From: CAMCHP01 sp036835325
GTDB lineage: Bacteria > Bacteroidota > Bacteroidia > Flavobacteriales_D > Sanyastnellaceae
Reading direction: 5' to 3'
Length of the DNA: 38,190 nucleotides
Assembly (NCBI GenBank): GCA_036835325.1
Contig: DAITMF010000034.1
Location: 1-38,190, forward strand
Positions 7,119-14,114 of this stretch are shown here, one piece after another. The position numbers and the translations under genes were made by a program. The stretch's first letter is position 1, and the number at the start of each line of letters is the position of its first letter. The notes below the pieces were generated by a model. That model ran no database searches and was not told where the DNA came from. It saw only the letters and a list, made by a program, of their open reading frames with translations.

Positions 7119-8228
7119 ATGAAGAAGACCCTCGACACCATACCCGAAGCGATTGAAGCCATCAAACGCGGTGAAGTCATCATAGTTGTTGACGATGAAG
7201 ACCGTGAAAATGAAGGTGACTTCTTGACGGCAGCGCGCAACATCACGCCTGAAATCATCAACTTCATGGCTACGCACGGCCGCGGTTTGATTTGCGCTCC
7301 TTTGGTTGAATCGCGTTGCGATGAGCTCGGGTTGGAACTTATGGTGACCAGCAACAGTGCACAGTTTGAAACACCGTTTACGGTATCGGTTGACTTAATT
7401 GGCCATGGTTGCTCCACAGGCATATCGGCCAGTGACCGAAGCAAAACGGTGCAGGCTTTGATTGACCCGAACATTCGGCCTGAAGAACTCGGCAAACCCG
7501 GACATATCTTTCCACTTCGCGCCAAAGAAGGCGGTGTACTTCGCCGAGCCGGTCACACCGAGGCCGCCATCGACTTCTCGCGCTTGGCAGGTTTTGAACC
7601 TGCCGGGGTGATCGTTGAAATCATGAACGAAGACGGCAGCATGGCACGCTTGCCGCAACTCTATGAAATTGCCGAGCGGTTCAACCTCAAGTTGGTCTCG
7701 ATCGCTGATTTGATTGCCTACCGTTTGGAGCACGACTCGCTCATTGAGCGCCGCAACGAGGTGCAACTTGAAACGGCGCATGGTAGCTTTCGCTTGATAT
7801 CCTACCGTCAAATCACCACCGACAGTGAGCACTTGGCTTTGGTGAAAGGTGCATGGAATGACGATGAAACCGTGCCTGTTCGCGTGCACTCGAGCAGCAT
7901 GATTGGCGACATTTTCAATGCTGTAAACATTGGCAAAGGCCGCGAGCTCAGCACCGCCATGGAACGCATCAATGAAGAAGGCCGTGGCGTGATTGTGTAC
8001 ATCAACAAAATGCGCAAAGGCGGAGGCTTGTTTGATGAAATTGAGGCCTATGCCAAACTCGGCGAAAAGGCACTTGTTCCAAAAATGGATTCGAAAGACT
8101 ACGGCATTGGCGCGCAAATTCTGCGCGATCTTGGTGTGCGCCGAATGAAGCTGTATTCAAACACGCCCAACCGTAGAAAAGGCATTACTGTGTACGGACT
8201 CGAAATCGTTGACACCTTGCCGCTGTAG
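7119..8228 (+). CDS. ribBA: 3,4-dihydroxy-2-butanone 4-phosphate synthase fused to a degenerate GTP cyclohydrolase II domain (RibBX-like)
   Basis: This 369-residue protein has the bifunctional RibBA layout. The N-terminal half (about 1-200) is an intact DHBP synthase that makes the four-carbon unit of riboflavin from ribulose 5-phosphate, with DDEDRENEGDF, GCSTGISASDRSKT and RAGHTEAAIDFSRLAG. The C-terminal half (about 205-369) aligns with GTP cyclohydrolase II, but the catalytic zinc site is gone. Where active enzymes have HSECLTGD...RCDCG, this one reads HSSSMIGD...NIGKG, so all three zinc Cys are lost. The RQEGRGIGL and DTVEAN motifs are also replaced, while the DYGIGAQILRDLG region is kept. 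The second domain is therefore probably not a cyclohydrolase. Similar inactive fusions (RibBX) are known in Proteobacteria, and I recall degenerate ones in flavobacteria. A separate active RibA would be needed elsewhere. Confidence 0.95.
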   Translation: MKKTLDTIPEAIEAIKRGEVIIVVDDEDRENEGDFLTAARNITPEIINFMATHGRGLICAPLVESRCDELGLELMVTSNSAQFETPFTVSVDLIGHGCSTGISASDRSKTVQALIDPNIRPEELGKPGHIFPLRAKEGGVLRRAGHTEAAIDFSRLAGFEPAGVIVEIMNEDGSMARLPQLYEIAERFNLKLVSIADLIAYRLEHDSLIERRNEVQLETAHGSFRLISYRQITTDSEHLALVKGAWNDDETVPVRVHSSSMIGDIFNAVNIGKGRELSTAMERINEEGRGVIVYINKMRKGGGLFDEIEAYAKLGEKALVPKMDSKDYGIGAQILRDLGVRRMKLYSNTPNRRKGITVYGLEIVDTLPL

Positions 8229-8406
8229 TCATATTCTAGGCTTATTTCAGAGCTTACACTCATCCATCCCCGAACTCAAAACCACACTTGAACATCCCGG
8301 CGTGGTGCGGGTCTGCGTGCAATGCGAACTCAAAAATGTGGACACAAAAAAAGCAGACCGAAGTCTGCTTTTCAATGCTATATAGAAAGCAATCAGTAGC
8401 TGACGC
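8229..8406. other. Intergenic region between convergent ribBA and rpmE2
   Basis: There is no ORF with family resemblance here. The region holds one copy of the recurrent GGGGATGGATG motif (minus strand, 8261-8274) and the shared terminator hairpin at 8351-8370. Confidence 0.7.
8346..8374 (-). terminator. Intrinsic terminator of rpmE2 with UUCG tetraloop (weakly bidirectional)
   Basis: The perfect 8-bp stem AAGCAGAC/GTCTGCTT (8351-8358 with 8363-8370) closes a 4-base loop. On the minus strand the loop is C(TTCG)G, an exceptionally stable tetraloop, followed by a T tract. On the plus strand four T follow, so it may also end ribBA transcripts. Confidence 0.88.
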
Positions 8407-8664
8407 TTATTTCTTATCCCACTTGGCGTATTTGTTGCGGAACTTGTCGATACGACCGGCAGTGTCAATGAACTGCACCTTGCCTGTGAAGAAGGGGTGC
8501 GACTTGTGGCTGATTTCCAACTTGATCACCGGGTAATCGTTGCCGTCTTCCCAGGTCTCAGTTTCTTTTGAGTTGGCTGTCGATTTCCCGAGGAAACGGT
8601 AGTCGTTACTTACGTCTTTGAAGATTACCATGCGGTAGTTCTCGGGGTGAATGCCTTTTTTCAT
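8407..8664 (-). CDS. rpmE2: 50S ribosomal protein L31, type B (zinc-independent)
   Basis: This 85-residue ribosomal protein starts MKKGIHPENYRMVIFKDVSN and contains FLGKSTANS, LEISHKSHPFFTGKVQFIDTAGRIDKF and a short basic tail, all typical of type B L31. It lacks the four zinc Cys of type A L31. The ATG at 8664 is chosen because homology starts there; the frame is open further upstream to 8766, but that part has no family match and covers the promoter. A strong promoter (TTG-19 nt-TATATTTG) lies 20 nt upstream and a strong terminator lies downstream, so it is monocistronic. Confidence 0.97.
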   Translation of the reverse strand: MKKGIHPENYRMVIFKDVSNDYRFLGKSTANSKETETWEDGNDYPVIKLEISHKSHPFFTGKVQFIDTAGRIDKFRNKYAKWDKK

Positions 8665-8684
8665 GTCGTTCGAATTTCGGGCTG

Positions 8685-8714
8685 CAAATATACGTGTTTC
8701 ATTCGACTTCGCAA
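8685..8714 (-). promoter_or_regulatory. Bacteroidota-type promoter of rpmE2
   Basis: On the minus strand a TTG (8712-8714), a 19-nt spacer and TATATTTG (8685-8692) match the -33 TTTG / -7 TAnnTTTG layout well. The box ends 20 nt before the ATG. This is the best complete promoter in the window. Confidence 0.75.
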
Positions 8715-8774
8715 GAGCCCTAGCAAAATCGTACATAAATTTAGTGAAGAAGTTTCGATCGGCCAAGCGATTGC

Positions 8775-8782
8775 TATCTTCG
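8775..8782 (+). promoter_or_regulatory. Putative -7 box (TATCTTCG) of the GT4 gene
   Basis: TATCTTCG ends 4 nt before the ATG at 8787, again implying a leaderless or very short leader transcript. If transcription starts further down, the alternative ATG at 8799 would be used. Confidence 0.5.
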
Positions 8783-8786
8783 GCGC

Positions 8787-9977
8787 ATGCACAAGGTGAT
8801 GCGAATTCTAAACCGTTTCAACGTTGGAGGTCCTGTTTACAATGCCTCCTACCTCAGCGCTGATTTGGCACCTGAGTTCGAAACGCGGCTCTATGGAGGA
8901 GCCTTGGCGGCCGGTGAAGCTTCTGCGCTGCACATTCCGATTGGACTCGGGTTGTCACCGATTGAAGTGCCTCACATGGAGCGGAACATTCGCCTCAAGA
9001 ATGACCGACTAGCCTACCTGTGGCTTCGCCAAGAAATGCGCAATCACCGTCCGCACATCGTTCACACGCACGCATCCAAAGCAGGGGCCATCGGACGATT
9101 GGCTGCGCTGCATGAACGGGTGCCTGTAATCGTGCACACTTTTCACGGACATGTTTTTCATAGTTATTTCGGACGGATGACCAGCTTGACCTACCAAAAC
9201 GTTGAGCGCTACCTCGCCAAAAAGTCATCGGCGATAGTGGTCATTAGTGACCTGCAAAAGCACGAAATATGCACACAATACAAGGTGGCCCCCGCTGACA
9301 AAACCCATGTGATTCCGCTGGGCTTCGATCTCAACCGCTTCGCCCTCGACAAGGAATTGCGCAGAAAACGTTTTCGCGATGGGTTTGGGTGGACGGATGA
9401 GGAGTTTGTGGTGGGAATCATTGGCCGTTTGGTTGCAGTGAAGCATCATGCGCTTTTTTTGAGGATGGCTGCCGAGCTTAAAAATCGCTCGGGTGTTCGT
9501 ACACGGTTTGTCATCATTGGTGATGGCGAACTCCACTCCCACCTCGTTCAGCATGCGCGCGAACTTGGGTTAACGGTCGCCGAAACCGTGTACCCCACTG
9601 TTCAAAGCACAGATGCCGACGTCGTTTTTACCAGCTGGATCACCGCCATTGACGAGGTATTGCCCGGCATTGACACCGTGGTCTTGAGCTCACACAATGA
9701 AGGAACACCGGTAAGCCTCATTGAAGCACAGGCAGCCGGTATTCCCGTGGTGTCAACCGATGTGGGCGGGGTTCACGACGTTGTGGCGCACAACGCCACC
9801 GGCTTTGTGGTTCAATCAGACAATCTCGAAGCGTTCAGCAACGCTGTCAACCGCTTGCGGAATGACAGCGCACTGAGGCAGCAATTTGCTCAAAATGCCC
9901 CCAATCATGTGCTTGATCGATTCGGACGATCGCGTTTGGCCCGCGACATGCGGAAACTTTACCTCGATTTGTTGTAG
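8787..9977 (+). CDS. Family 4 glycosyltransferase
   Basis: This 396-residue GT-B fold enzyme probably transfers a sugar from a nucleotide donor to a cell-surface glycan or lipid. The N-terminal half carries RILNRFNVGGP (glycine loop), HIVHTHASKAGAIGRLAA and VIVHTFHGHVFHSYFG. The C-terminal half has VVGIIGRLVAVKHH and the GT4 donor site SSHNEGTPVSLIEAQAAG with IPVVSTDVGG, including the E-x7-E motif. No signal peptide is seen; the enzyme is probably cytoplasmic or peripheral. A second ATG (8799, MRILNRF) is a possible start and fits the family edge better; 8787 is kept because of the promoter spacing. It is not in an obvious polysaccharide cluster, so the acceptor cannot be predicted. Confidence 0.93.
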   Translation: MHKVMRILNRFNVGGPVYNASYLSADLAPEFETRLYGGALAAGEASALHIPIGLGLSPIEVPHMERNIRLKNDRLAYLWLRQEMRNHRPHIVHTHASKAGAIGRLAALHERVPVIVHTFHGHVFHSYFGRMTSLTYQNVERYLAKKSSAIVVISDLQKHEICTQYKVAPADKTHVIPLGFDLNRFALDKELRRKRFRDGFGWTDEEFVVGIIGRLVAVKHHALFLRMAAELKNRSGVRTRFVIIGDGELHSHLVQHARELGLTVAETVYPTVQSTDADVVFTSWITAIDEVLPGIDTVVLSSHNEGTPVSLIEAQAAGIPVVSTDVGGVHDVVAHNATGFVVQSDNLEAFSNAVNRLRNDSALRQQFAQNAPNHVLDRFGRSRLARDMRKLYLDLL

Positions 9978-9980
9978 TCC

Positions 9981-9989
9981 TTATCCACA
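9981..9989 (+). other. Isolated DnaA-box-like 9-mer (TTATCCACA)
   Basis: This is a perfect match to the bacterial DnaA box consensus, just after the GT4 stop codon. I found no second box nearby, no AT-rich unwinding region and no dnaA/dnaN genes, so it is not an origin. It may be coincidental. Confidence 0.35.
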
Positions 9990-10042
9990 AATTTCTGTTT
10001 GCAAGTGTCTGCGCCTGAACAAATGGCTACGGCATGTGCGAT

Positions 10043-10050
10043 TAGTTTTG
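10043..10050 (+). promoter_or_regulatory. Putative -7 box (TAGTTTTG) upstream of the SPOR-like protein gene
   Basis: TAGTTTTG matches TAnnTTTG perfectly and ends 39 nt before the ATG at 10090. No clear -33 box is visible. Confidence 0.45.
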
Positions 10051-10089
10051 TGATGAGCCGAAAAGCTTGTTTGCTAAAACCGTTTGCAC

Positions 10090-11442
10090 ATGTTCCAGCA
10101 CGCCTTTGTACTGTTCAACCTCTTGGCAGGTTTGTTTGCTTTCAGTTTTCTGGAAGATGGAGTCATCATCGAAGACAACACACCCACACGGCTTGCTCCG
10201 GGTGAGTCGCGTATGGTTGAGATTTCCGTCAACAAAGGCGATGTTTCGGGGTTTGCCAAGCTTCAATTGGAAATTCCGGCCGGGCTGAAAGCCGAAGCCG
10301 GCGACACGCACTCAGCGTCGTTCACCTTCGCCGACGGAAAGGCCAAGTTCATTTGGAATGCGCTTCCTGCCGATCAAATCTTCACGGTCTCGTACAAGCT
10401 AACTGCCCTGCCAAACAGCAGTGGAAACAAAGTGATCAATGGTGCATTTTCGTACATCAAAGCCAACCAACGGGTTGACTACGACATGCAAAGCAAAGTG
10501 GTTCAGATTGGCGGAAACGAAGCTGTTGCCGCAACAACTGAATCTGCAAACACAGCATTTGCGTGTGTGCGCACCATTACCGAACTGAGCGGCGGTGAGT
10601 ACCTTGTCCGACTCAACGTCGTGAATGCCAGTAACGATGGTTTTGTTAAAATTAAAGAGAGCTTTCCATCGGGCTTTGTAGCTGCCGAGAACGAAAGTTC
10701 AGGCGCCATTGTGACCACCGAATCGGGCTCTGTGAAGTTCGTCTGGTTTGACGCTCCCAGCGCATCAAACTACACCGTATCATACAAACTCACCGGAGGC
10801 GTTGGTGATCCTTCCATCTCCGGAAACCTATCCTACGTGGCCAACAATGCGCCGCGCGAACTGCCGGTGACAGGTTCGGGCGTCATCGAGCGTTCGGTGG
10901 CGGCAACTACTCCATCCAACCAAAACACAGGAAACACAGCCGATGCAGATGCACAGGCCGCCGCAAAAGCCGAAGCAGACCGCCTCGCAGCCGAACGCGC
11001 TCAACAAGAACGCGATGCCGCTGAACGTGCTCAACAAGCGGCCGCTCAGGCTGCCGAAGCTGCACGCCAAGAGGCCCTTGCGCAAGCTGCTCGCGACGAA
11101 GAACAGCGCAGAAATGCAGCCGCATCAACCGGTTCTTCGGTGCCCGATGCTGAAACCGGTGTGAGCTACAAGGTGCAAATCATGGCGGCACACCGCGTCG
11201 TCGACGAAAAGTACCTGAAGTCTCGCCACGGGTTCAATGAAAGCTTCGCCATTGAAAACCACGAAGGTTGGGTCAAGTACACCACCGGCAGTCACCCCGT
11301 TTACAAGGGCGCACGTGATGACCGTAACCGAATTCGCGACCGGTACACGTTTAAAGGTCCGTTCGTAACGGCCTACAACAACGGAGAACGCATTACCGTG
11401 CAAGAAGCATTGATGATTACCCGCCAACAATGGTATAAATGA
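10090..11442 (+). CDS. Exported protein: two homologous beta domains, Ala-rich coiled coil, SPOR-like C-terminus
   Basis: This 450-residue protein is of unknown function. A hydrophobic N-terminus (MFQHAFVLFNLLAGLFAFSF) acts as signal peptide or anchor. Two related domains of about 95 residues follow (roughly 30-130 and 155-260); compare KAKFIWNALPADQIFTVSYK with SVKFVWFDAPSASNYTVSYK. They resemble Ig-like or DUF11-like beta sandwiches. An Ala/Gln/Glu/Arg-rich segment (about 275-345) should be a long helix. The last 85 residues start YKVQIMAAHRVV and end GPFVTAYNNGERITVQEALM, like the SPOR-type domains at the C-termini of Bacteroidota envelope proteins. The frame opens at TTG 10084, but ATG at 10090 is the better start. 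A peptidoglycan-linked envelope role is an inference. Confidence 0.85.
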   Translation: MFQHAFVLFNLLAGLFAFSFLEDGVIIEDNTPTRLAPGESRMVEISVNKGDVSGFAKLQLEIPAGLKAEAGDTHSASFTFADGKAKFIWNALPADQIFTVSYKLTALPNSSGNKVINGAFSYIKANQRVDYDMQSKVVQIGGNEAVAATTESANTAFACVRTITELSGGEYLVRLNVVNASNDGFVKIKESFPSGFVAAENESSGAIVTTESGSVKFVWFDAPSASNYTVSYKLTGGVGDPSISGNLSYVANNAPRELPVTGSGVIERSVAATTPSNQNTGNTADADAQAAAKAEADRLAAERAQQERDAAERAQQAAAQAAEAARQEALAQAARDEEQRRNAAASTGSSVPDAETGVSYKVQIMAAHRVVDEKYLKSRHGFNESFAIENHEGWVKYTTGSHPVYKGARDDRNRIRDRYTFKGPFVTAYNNGERITVQEALMITRQQWYK

Positions 11443-11445
11443 GTT

Positions 11446-11474
11446 GGCCTCAACGGAGGCCGCATCCTCTTTTT
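11446..11474 (+). terminator. Hairpin after the SPOR-like protein gene (weak terminator)
   Basis: GGCCTC (11446-11451) pairs perfectly with GAGGCC (11456-11461) around an AACG loop. A T5 run follows only after an 8-nt gap, so termination may be weak. Confidence 0.5.
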
Positions 11475-11524
11475 CTCGCAGCGATTTTGGTTAGTCTTGC
11501 GGAAATTGTTTAGGTAAATTAGGC

Positions 11525-11561
11525 AAGCCCTTTCGCACGCAAGCGCGGAAGGGCTTTTTTT
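11525..11561 (+). terminator. Intrinsic terminator upstream of xerD
   Basis: AAGCCCTT (11525-11532) pairs with AAGGGCTT (11549-11556), with further partial pairing inside, followed by a T tract. It lies just before xerD, so xerD needs a start site very close to its ATG or read-through from upstream. Confidence 0.82.
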
Positions 11562-11571
11562 ACGACATCCC

Positions 11572-12477
11572 ATGGATTGGAACAGCGCCATAAAATCATT
11601 CAAAACCTACCTGCAGCTCGAAAAGTCACTGGCCGATAACAGCATTGCTGCATACCTGCGCGATGTCAAAAAACTCGCCTTCTGGGCCGAAGAAACCGGA
11701 GCAGGAAAACCTGACAAGCTGGTACACACCGACATGACGCGTTTCCTGTCATGGCTCATGGATCAAGGCACAAGCGAACGCAGTCAAGCACGTATTTTAT
11801 CAGGCATTCGTGGTTTCTATGAATTCTTGGAACTGGAAAACATCGTGGGTGTGAGTCCGGTCGACCTCATCGAATCGCCACGCATTGGCTTGTACCTGCC
11901 TGATACCCTCTCCTACCCTGAAATCGAGCGAATAATCAGCGCCGTTGACCTCAGCAAAACCGCAGGCGAGCGCGACAAGGCCATGCTGGAAACCCTCTAC
12001 AGTTGCGGACTCCGCGTTTCTGAGCTCATCACGCTACGTTTGAGCCATTTGTACGTTGACGACGGCTTTGTGCGGGTTATAGGAAAGGGCAATAAAGAGC
12101 GATTGGTGCCCATCGGTCAATCGGCGCTGCGCGCCATTGCCATCTACGTCGGTGAAGTTCGGGTGCATCAAGATGTTCAACCCGGACATGAAGACTACGT
12201 CTTTCTCAACCTCCGTGGCAAGCGCCTAACGCGCATGAGTGCTTTTAACATCGTTAAAGACAATGCAGTGCGCGCCGGCATTCGAAAAACCGTATCGCCC
12301 CACACCTTTCGGCACAGCTTTGCATCGCACCTCGTGGAGGCCGGTGCCGACCTGCGGGCGGTACAGGAGATGTTAGGACATGAAAGCATCACTACGACCG
12401 AAGTGTACACTCACCTTGACCGAAAGTACTTGCACGACGAGCTCATGAACTACCATCCACGAGCGCGCAAAACTTAA
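11572..12477 (+). CDS. xerD: Site-specific tyrosine recombinase XerD
   Basis: This 301-residue protein is the XerC/XerD partner that resolves chromosome dimers at dif. The N-terminal SAM-like core-binding domain (about 4-90) is followed by the catalytic domain. The full catalytic set is visible: Arg148 (SCGLRVSEL), Lys172 (GKGNKERLVP), His244 and Arg247 (SPHTFRHSFASHL), His270 (MLGHESITTT) and Tyr279 (EVYTHLD). Length and motif spacing match housekeeping XerD rather than an integrase; no att-like repeats or mobile genes are seen nearby. The start follows a strong terminator by only about 10 bases. Its stop codon overlaps that of the convergent lipoprotein gene (TTAA at 12474-12477). Confidence 0.95.
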   Translation: MDWNSAIKSFKTYLQLEKSLADNSIAAYLRDVKKLAFWAEETGAGKPDKLVHTDMTRFLSWLMDQGTSERSQARILSGIRGFYEFLELENIVGVSPVDLIESPRIGLYLPDTLSYPEIERIISAVDLSKTAGERDKAMLETLYSCGLRVSELITLRLSHLYVDDGFVRVIGKGNKERLVPIGQSALRAIAIYVGEVRVHQDVQPGHEDYVFLNLRGKRLTRMSAFNIVKDNAVRAGIRKTVSPHTFRHSFASHLVEAGADLRAVQEMLGHESITTTEVYTHLDRKYLHDELMNYHPRARKT

Positions 12478-13004
12478 TTTTGAGAAAGCGGGAACAGAAT
12501 GTAATCGCGCACCTCACCCACATGCCGCTTGTGCTTCTTACCGCCCTCGAACTGCATACCGTTGATCACAAGAGCGTGATTATCGGTACCCATCCAAATG
12601 ACCCAAGCCGCTTTTTGAACCAAGCAACTGTAGCGGTACGTATAGGTGTTCTTTTTCTTTTCCGCGAAAAAAAGTTCGAATTCAGTTGCCGGGAGAGATT
12701 CAACCGAGCCGCTCTTTAAAACCAATGCTGTTGGTTTAAAGGTGCTGTTTTGGGTGGATGTGAACGTAAAATTGCACACCACGTAATCGCTGTTTTCGGC
12801 GTTTTGGTTGATGGTAAAATCAACCCGCACCGCGCCATTTTTACCGGCATAGTGCATGGGCCCGGCAAAGTACATGGTTGAACCATCGGCCTTGCGGAAG
12901 GCCTTAACAAAGGAGGGCGCACCGCCGCCCGATGCAGTGGTGCGCGTTTGTCCGCACCCGATGAGGACGATTGCGCATGCGGCAACCAGAATCAAGCGCA
13001 TCAT
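12474..13004 (-). CDS. Lipoprotein of unknown function (second of a pair)
   Basis: This 176-residue protein begins with a lipoprotein signal (LVAACAIVLIGCGQ, lipobox Cys in LIGC). The mature part looks beta-rich, with strands such as MYFAGPMHYAG, VRVDFTINQNAEN, YVVCNFTFTS and NTYTYRYSCLV. I do not recognise a family. ATG at 13004 overlaps the TGA of the upstream lipoprotein gene (ATGA), so the pair should be translationally coupled. The open frame extends upstream to 13061, but that part lies inside the neighbour. Its stop overlaps xerD tail to tail by 4 bases. Confidence 0.75.
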   Translation of the reverse strand: MMRLILVAACAIVLIGCGQTRTTASGGGAPSFVKAFRKADGSTMYFAGPMHYAGKNGAVRVDFTINQNAENSDYVVCNFTFTSTQNSTFKPTALVLKSGSVESLPATEFELFFAEKKKNTYTYRYSCLVQKAAWVIWMGTDNHALVINGMQFEGGKKHKRHVGEVRDYILFPLSQN

Positions 13005-13513
13005 TTTGTTTCGATGTACGTTTCGAATTGGGTATCGATTGAATCGTAGGTGGCTTTGCACGCTGTGCTGTCGCTGAAAACATGATCAACGAGGATGAAG
13101 AAACCGCTTTTCGACTCAATAAAGTTGACCCGGCATAGGTAGTACGGTTCGTGTTTCACAAAATGGGCCTCATAGCCGATGCGCTTACCGGCAAAGCGCT
13201 TTTGTTCGATGATGGTTGAGGAGGAATCGGAGGCCAGAGCAGCATTGAATTCGCCCCGAGTCGCCATTTCGCCAACACCGATGAAAACGCGTTGGTTGCC
13301 CTTGCCATACGTAAATGCACGGTTGAGGAAGATGTTCTGACCTTCCATCCAACAGCAGGCACCGTATTCATCGGCCTTTTCTTGTGGGATGGGGTAATGA
13401 CTTACTTCTCCATCGCGGAGCTTGTAATGCGAAAACAATGCGAACTGTGTATTCACCGGAGCACCACATCCCAGTGCGAATACCAGCGCCATTAAAAGCC
13501 AGAGTTTGTTCAT
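13001..13513 (-). CDS. Lipoprotein of unknown function (first of a pair)
   Basis: This 170-residue protein starts at ATG 13513 with the lipoprotein signal MNKLWLLMALVFALGCGAP (lipobox ALGC). The mature part has GACCWMEGQNIFLNRAFTYG, a YGKGNQRVFIGVGEM segment and a beta-rich end with FFILVDHVFSDSTACKATYDS. No family is recognised. It forms a two-gene unit with the next lipoprotein gene through a 4-base ATGA overlap. An outer-membrane or periplasmic location is inferred from the lipobox. The frame is open to 13546, but the signal peptide fixes the start. Confidence 0.75.
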   Translation of the reverse strand: MNKLWLLMALVFALGCGAPVNTQFALFSHYKLRDGEVSHYPIPQEKADEYGACCWMEGQNIFLNRAFTYGKGNQRVFIGVGEMATRGEFNAALASDSSSTIIEQKRFAGKRIGYEAHFVKHEPYYLCRVNFIESKSGFFILVDHVFSDSTACKATYDSIDTQFETYIETK

Positions 13514-13529
13514 AGGTGTTGTGTATAAG

Positions 13530-13556
13530 AAAGAAAAAAGCCGCACTGGGCGGCTT
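13530..13556 (-). terminator. Intrinsic terminator of the TRL-like gene
   Basis: On the minus strand AAGCCGC pairs with GCGGCTT (13550-13556 with 13538-13544) around a 5-base loop, followed by a T-rich run. It separates the TRL-like gene from the lipoprotein pair. Confidence 0.85.
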
Positions 13557-13578
13557 CTATTCTTTCAATCAACCGCGA

Positions 13579-13857
13579 TTAGTTACCGGTTACGGTAGTT
13601 TCGTGGGTAACGATGAGGTTCAGAATGTTCTTCTGAGTGTAGTCAACGGTAGAAATCTTAGAGATACCACCGTTCTTCGCTGCAGTTTGGATAGAAGCAT
13701 CAACGTTGAAGCAAAGAATTCCGAGGTAACAAGTACCGCTAGACTTACCTACCTTGTTGCCTACTTCGTTCGCAGTTGCGTTAACAGGAAGAGTAATTGA
13801 GCAAGAGCTAAGTGCCATAGCAGCTACTCCGGCGAGCATAAAGAGTGACTTTTTCAT
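13579..13857 (-). CDS. TRL-like small exported lipoprotein
   Basis: This 92-residue protein has a lipoprotein signal (MKKSLFMLAGVAAMALSSCS) followed by the TRL-family core ITLPVNATANEVGNKVGKSS, CYLGILCFNVDASIQTAAKN and GGISKISTVDYTQKNIL. The TRL domain was named for its association with tRNA loci, but no tRNA gene is visible nearby here. Its function is unknown. The start is ATG 13857; the open frame extends to 13899 but the signal peptide decides. It has its own terminator and is probably monocistronic. Confidence 0.85.
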   Translation of the reverse strand: MKKSLFMLAGVAAMALSSCSITLPVNATANEVGNKVGKSSGTCYLGILCFNVDASIQTAAKNGGISKISTVDYTQKNILNLIVTHETTVTGN

Positions 13858-14027
13858 GAGAATAAGGTTTAAAAGTTCGGCGCAAGATTGGAAAAACAAC
13901 AGTCAAATCAACCGTGCTCCTGAAATCTTTTCAACATGTGCAGCGTGGAGTACTTAAACCGTGAAAAGCTAGCCGGTTAAAAAATCACTCATACTTCGAA
14001 CCTGCACCAACGCCGGTTAAGCAAACG

Positions 14028-14048
14028 AAAAAAGCCAACTAACTGGCT
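14028..14048 (-). terminator. Orphan minus-strand terminator-like hairpin
   Basis: On the minus strand AGCCA...TGGCT (14044-14048 with 14033-14037) is followed by a T6 run. No minus-strand gene lies upstream of it (the region beyond is a plus-strand gene), so it would stop antisense transcription or is a relic. Confidence 0.45.
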
Positions 14049-14101
14049 ACTCAAAGAAAAGCAGATTGAGAAAAACTCCTCCAATCTCGATTGATTTGGC
14101 C

Positions 14102-14109
14102 TATTTTCG
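14102..14109 (+). promoter_or_regulatory. Putative -7 box (TATTTTCG) of the EEP-family gene
   Basis: TATTTTCG ends 5 nt before the ATG at 14115, another case of near-leaderless spacing. It also argues against the upstream in-frame ATG at 14091. Confidence 0.5.
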
Positions 14110-14114
14110 CGGCA

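Noticed and set aside
7055..7525. N-terminal extension of the deformylase frame
   Set aside because: It has no family similarity, runs antisense through ribBA and contains the divergent promoters; family homology starts at MELPIV.
7395..8117. Minus-strand ORF of 240 codons inside ribBA
   Set aside because: It is a shadow of the conserved riboflavin gene; no start signal or family match.
9981..9989. Replication origin at the DnaA box
   Set aside because: There is only one box, no AT-rich unwinding element and no dnaA/dnaN genes nearby.
11572..12477. xerD as a mobile-element integrase
   Set aside because: Length and motifs fit housekeeping XerD, and no att-like direct repeats, tRNA or cargo genes flank it.
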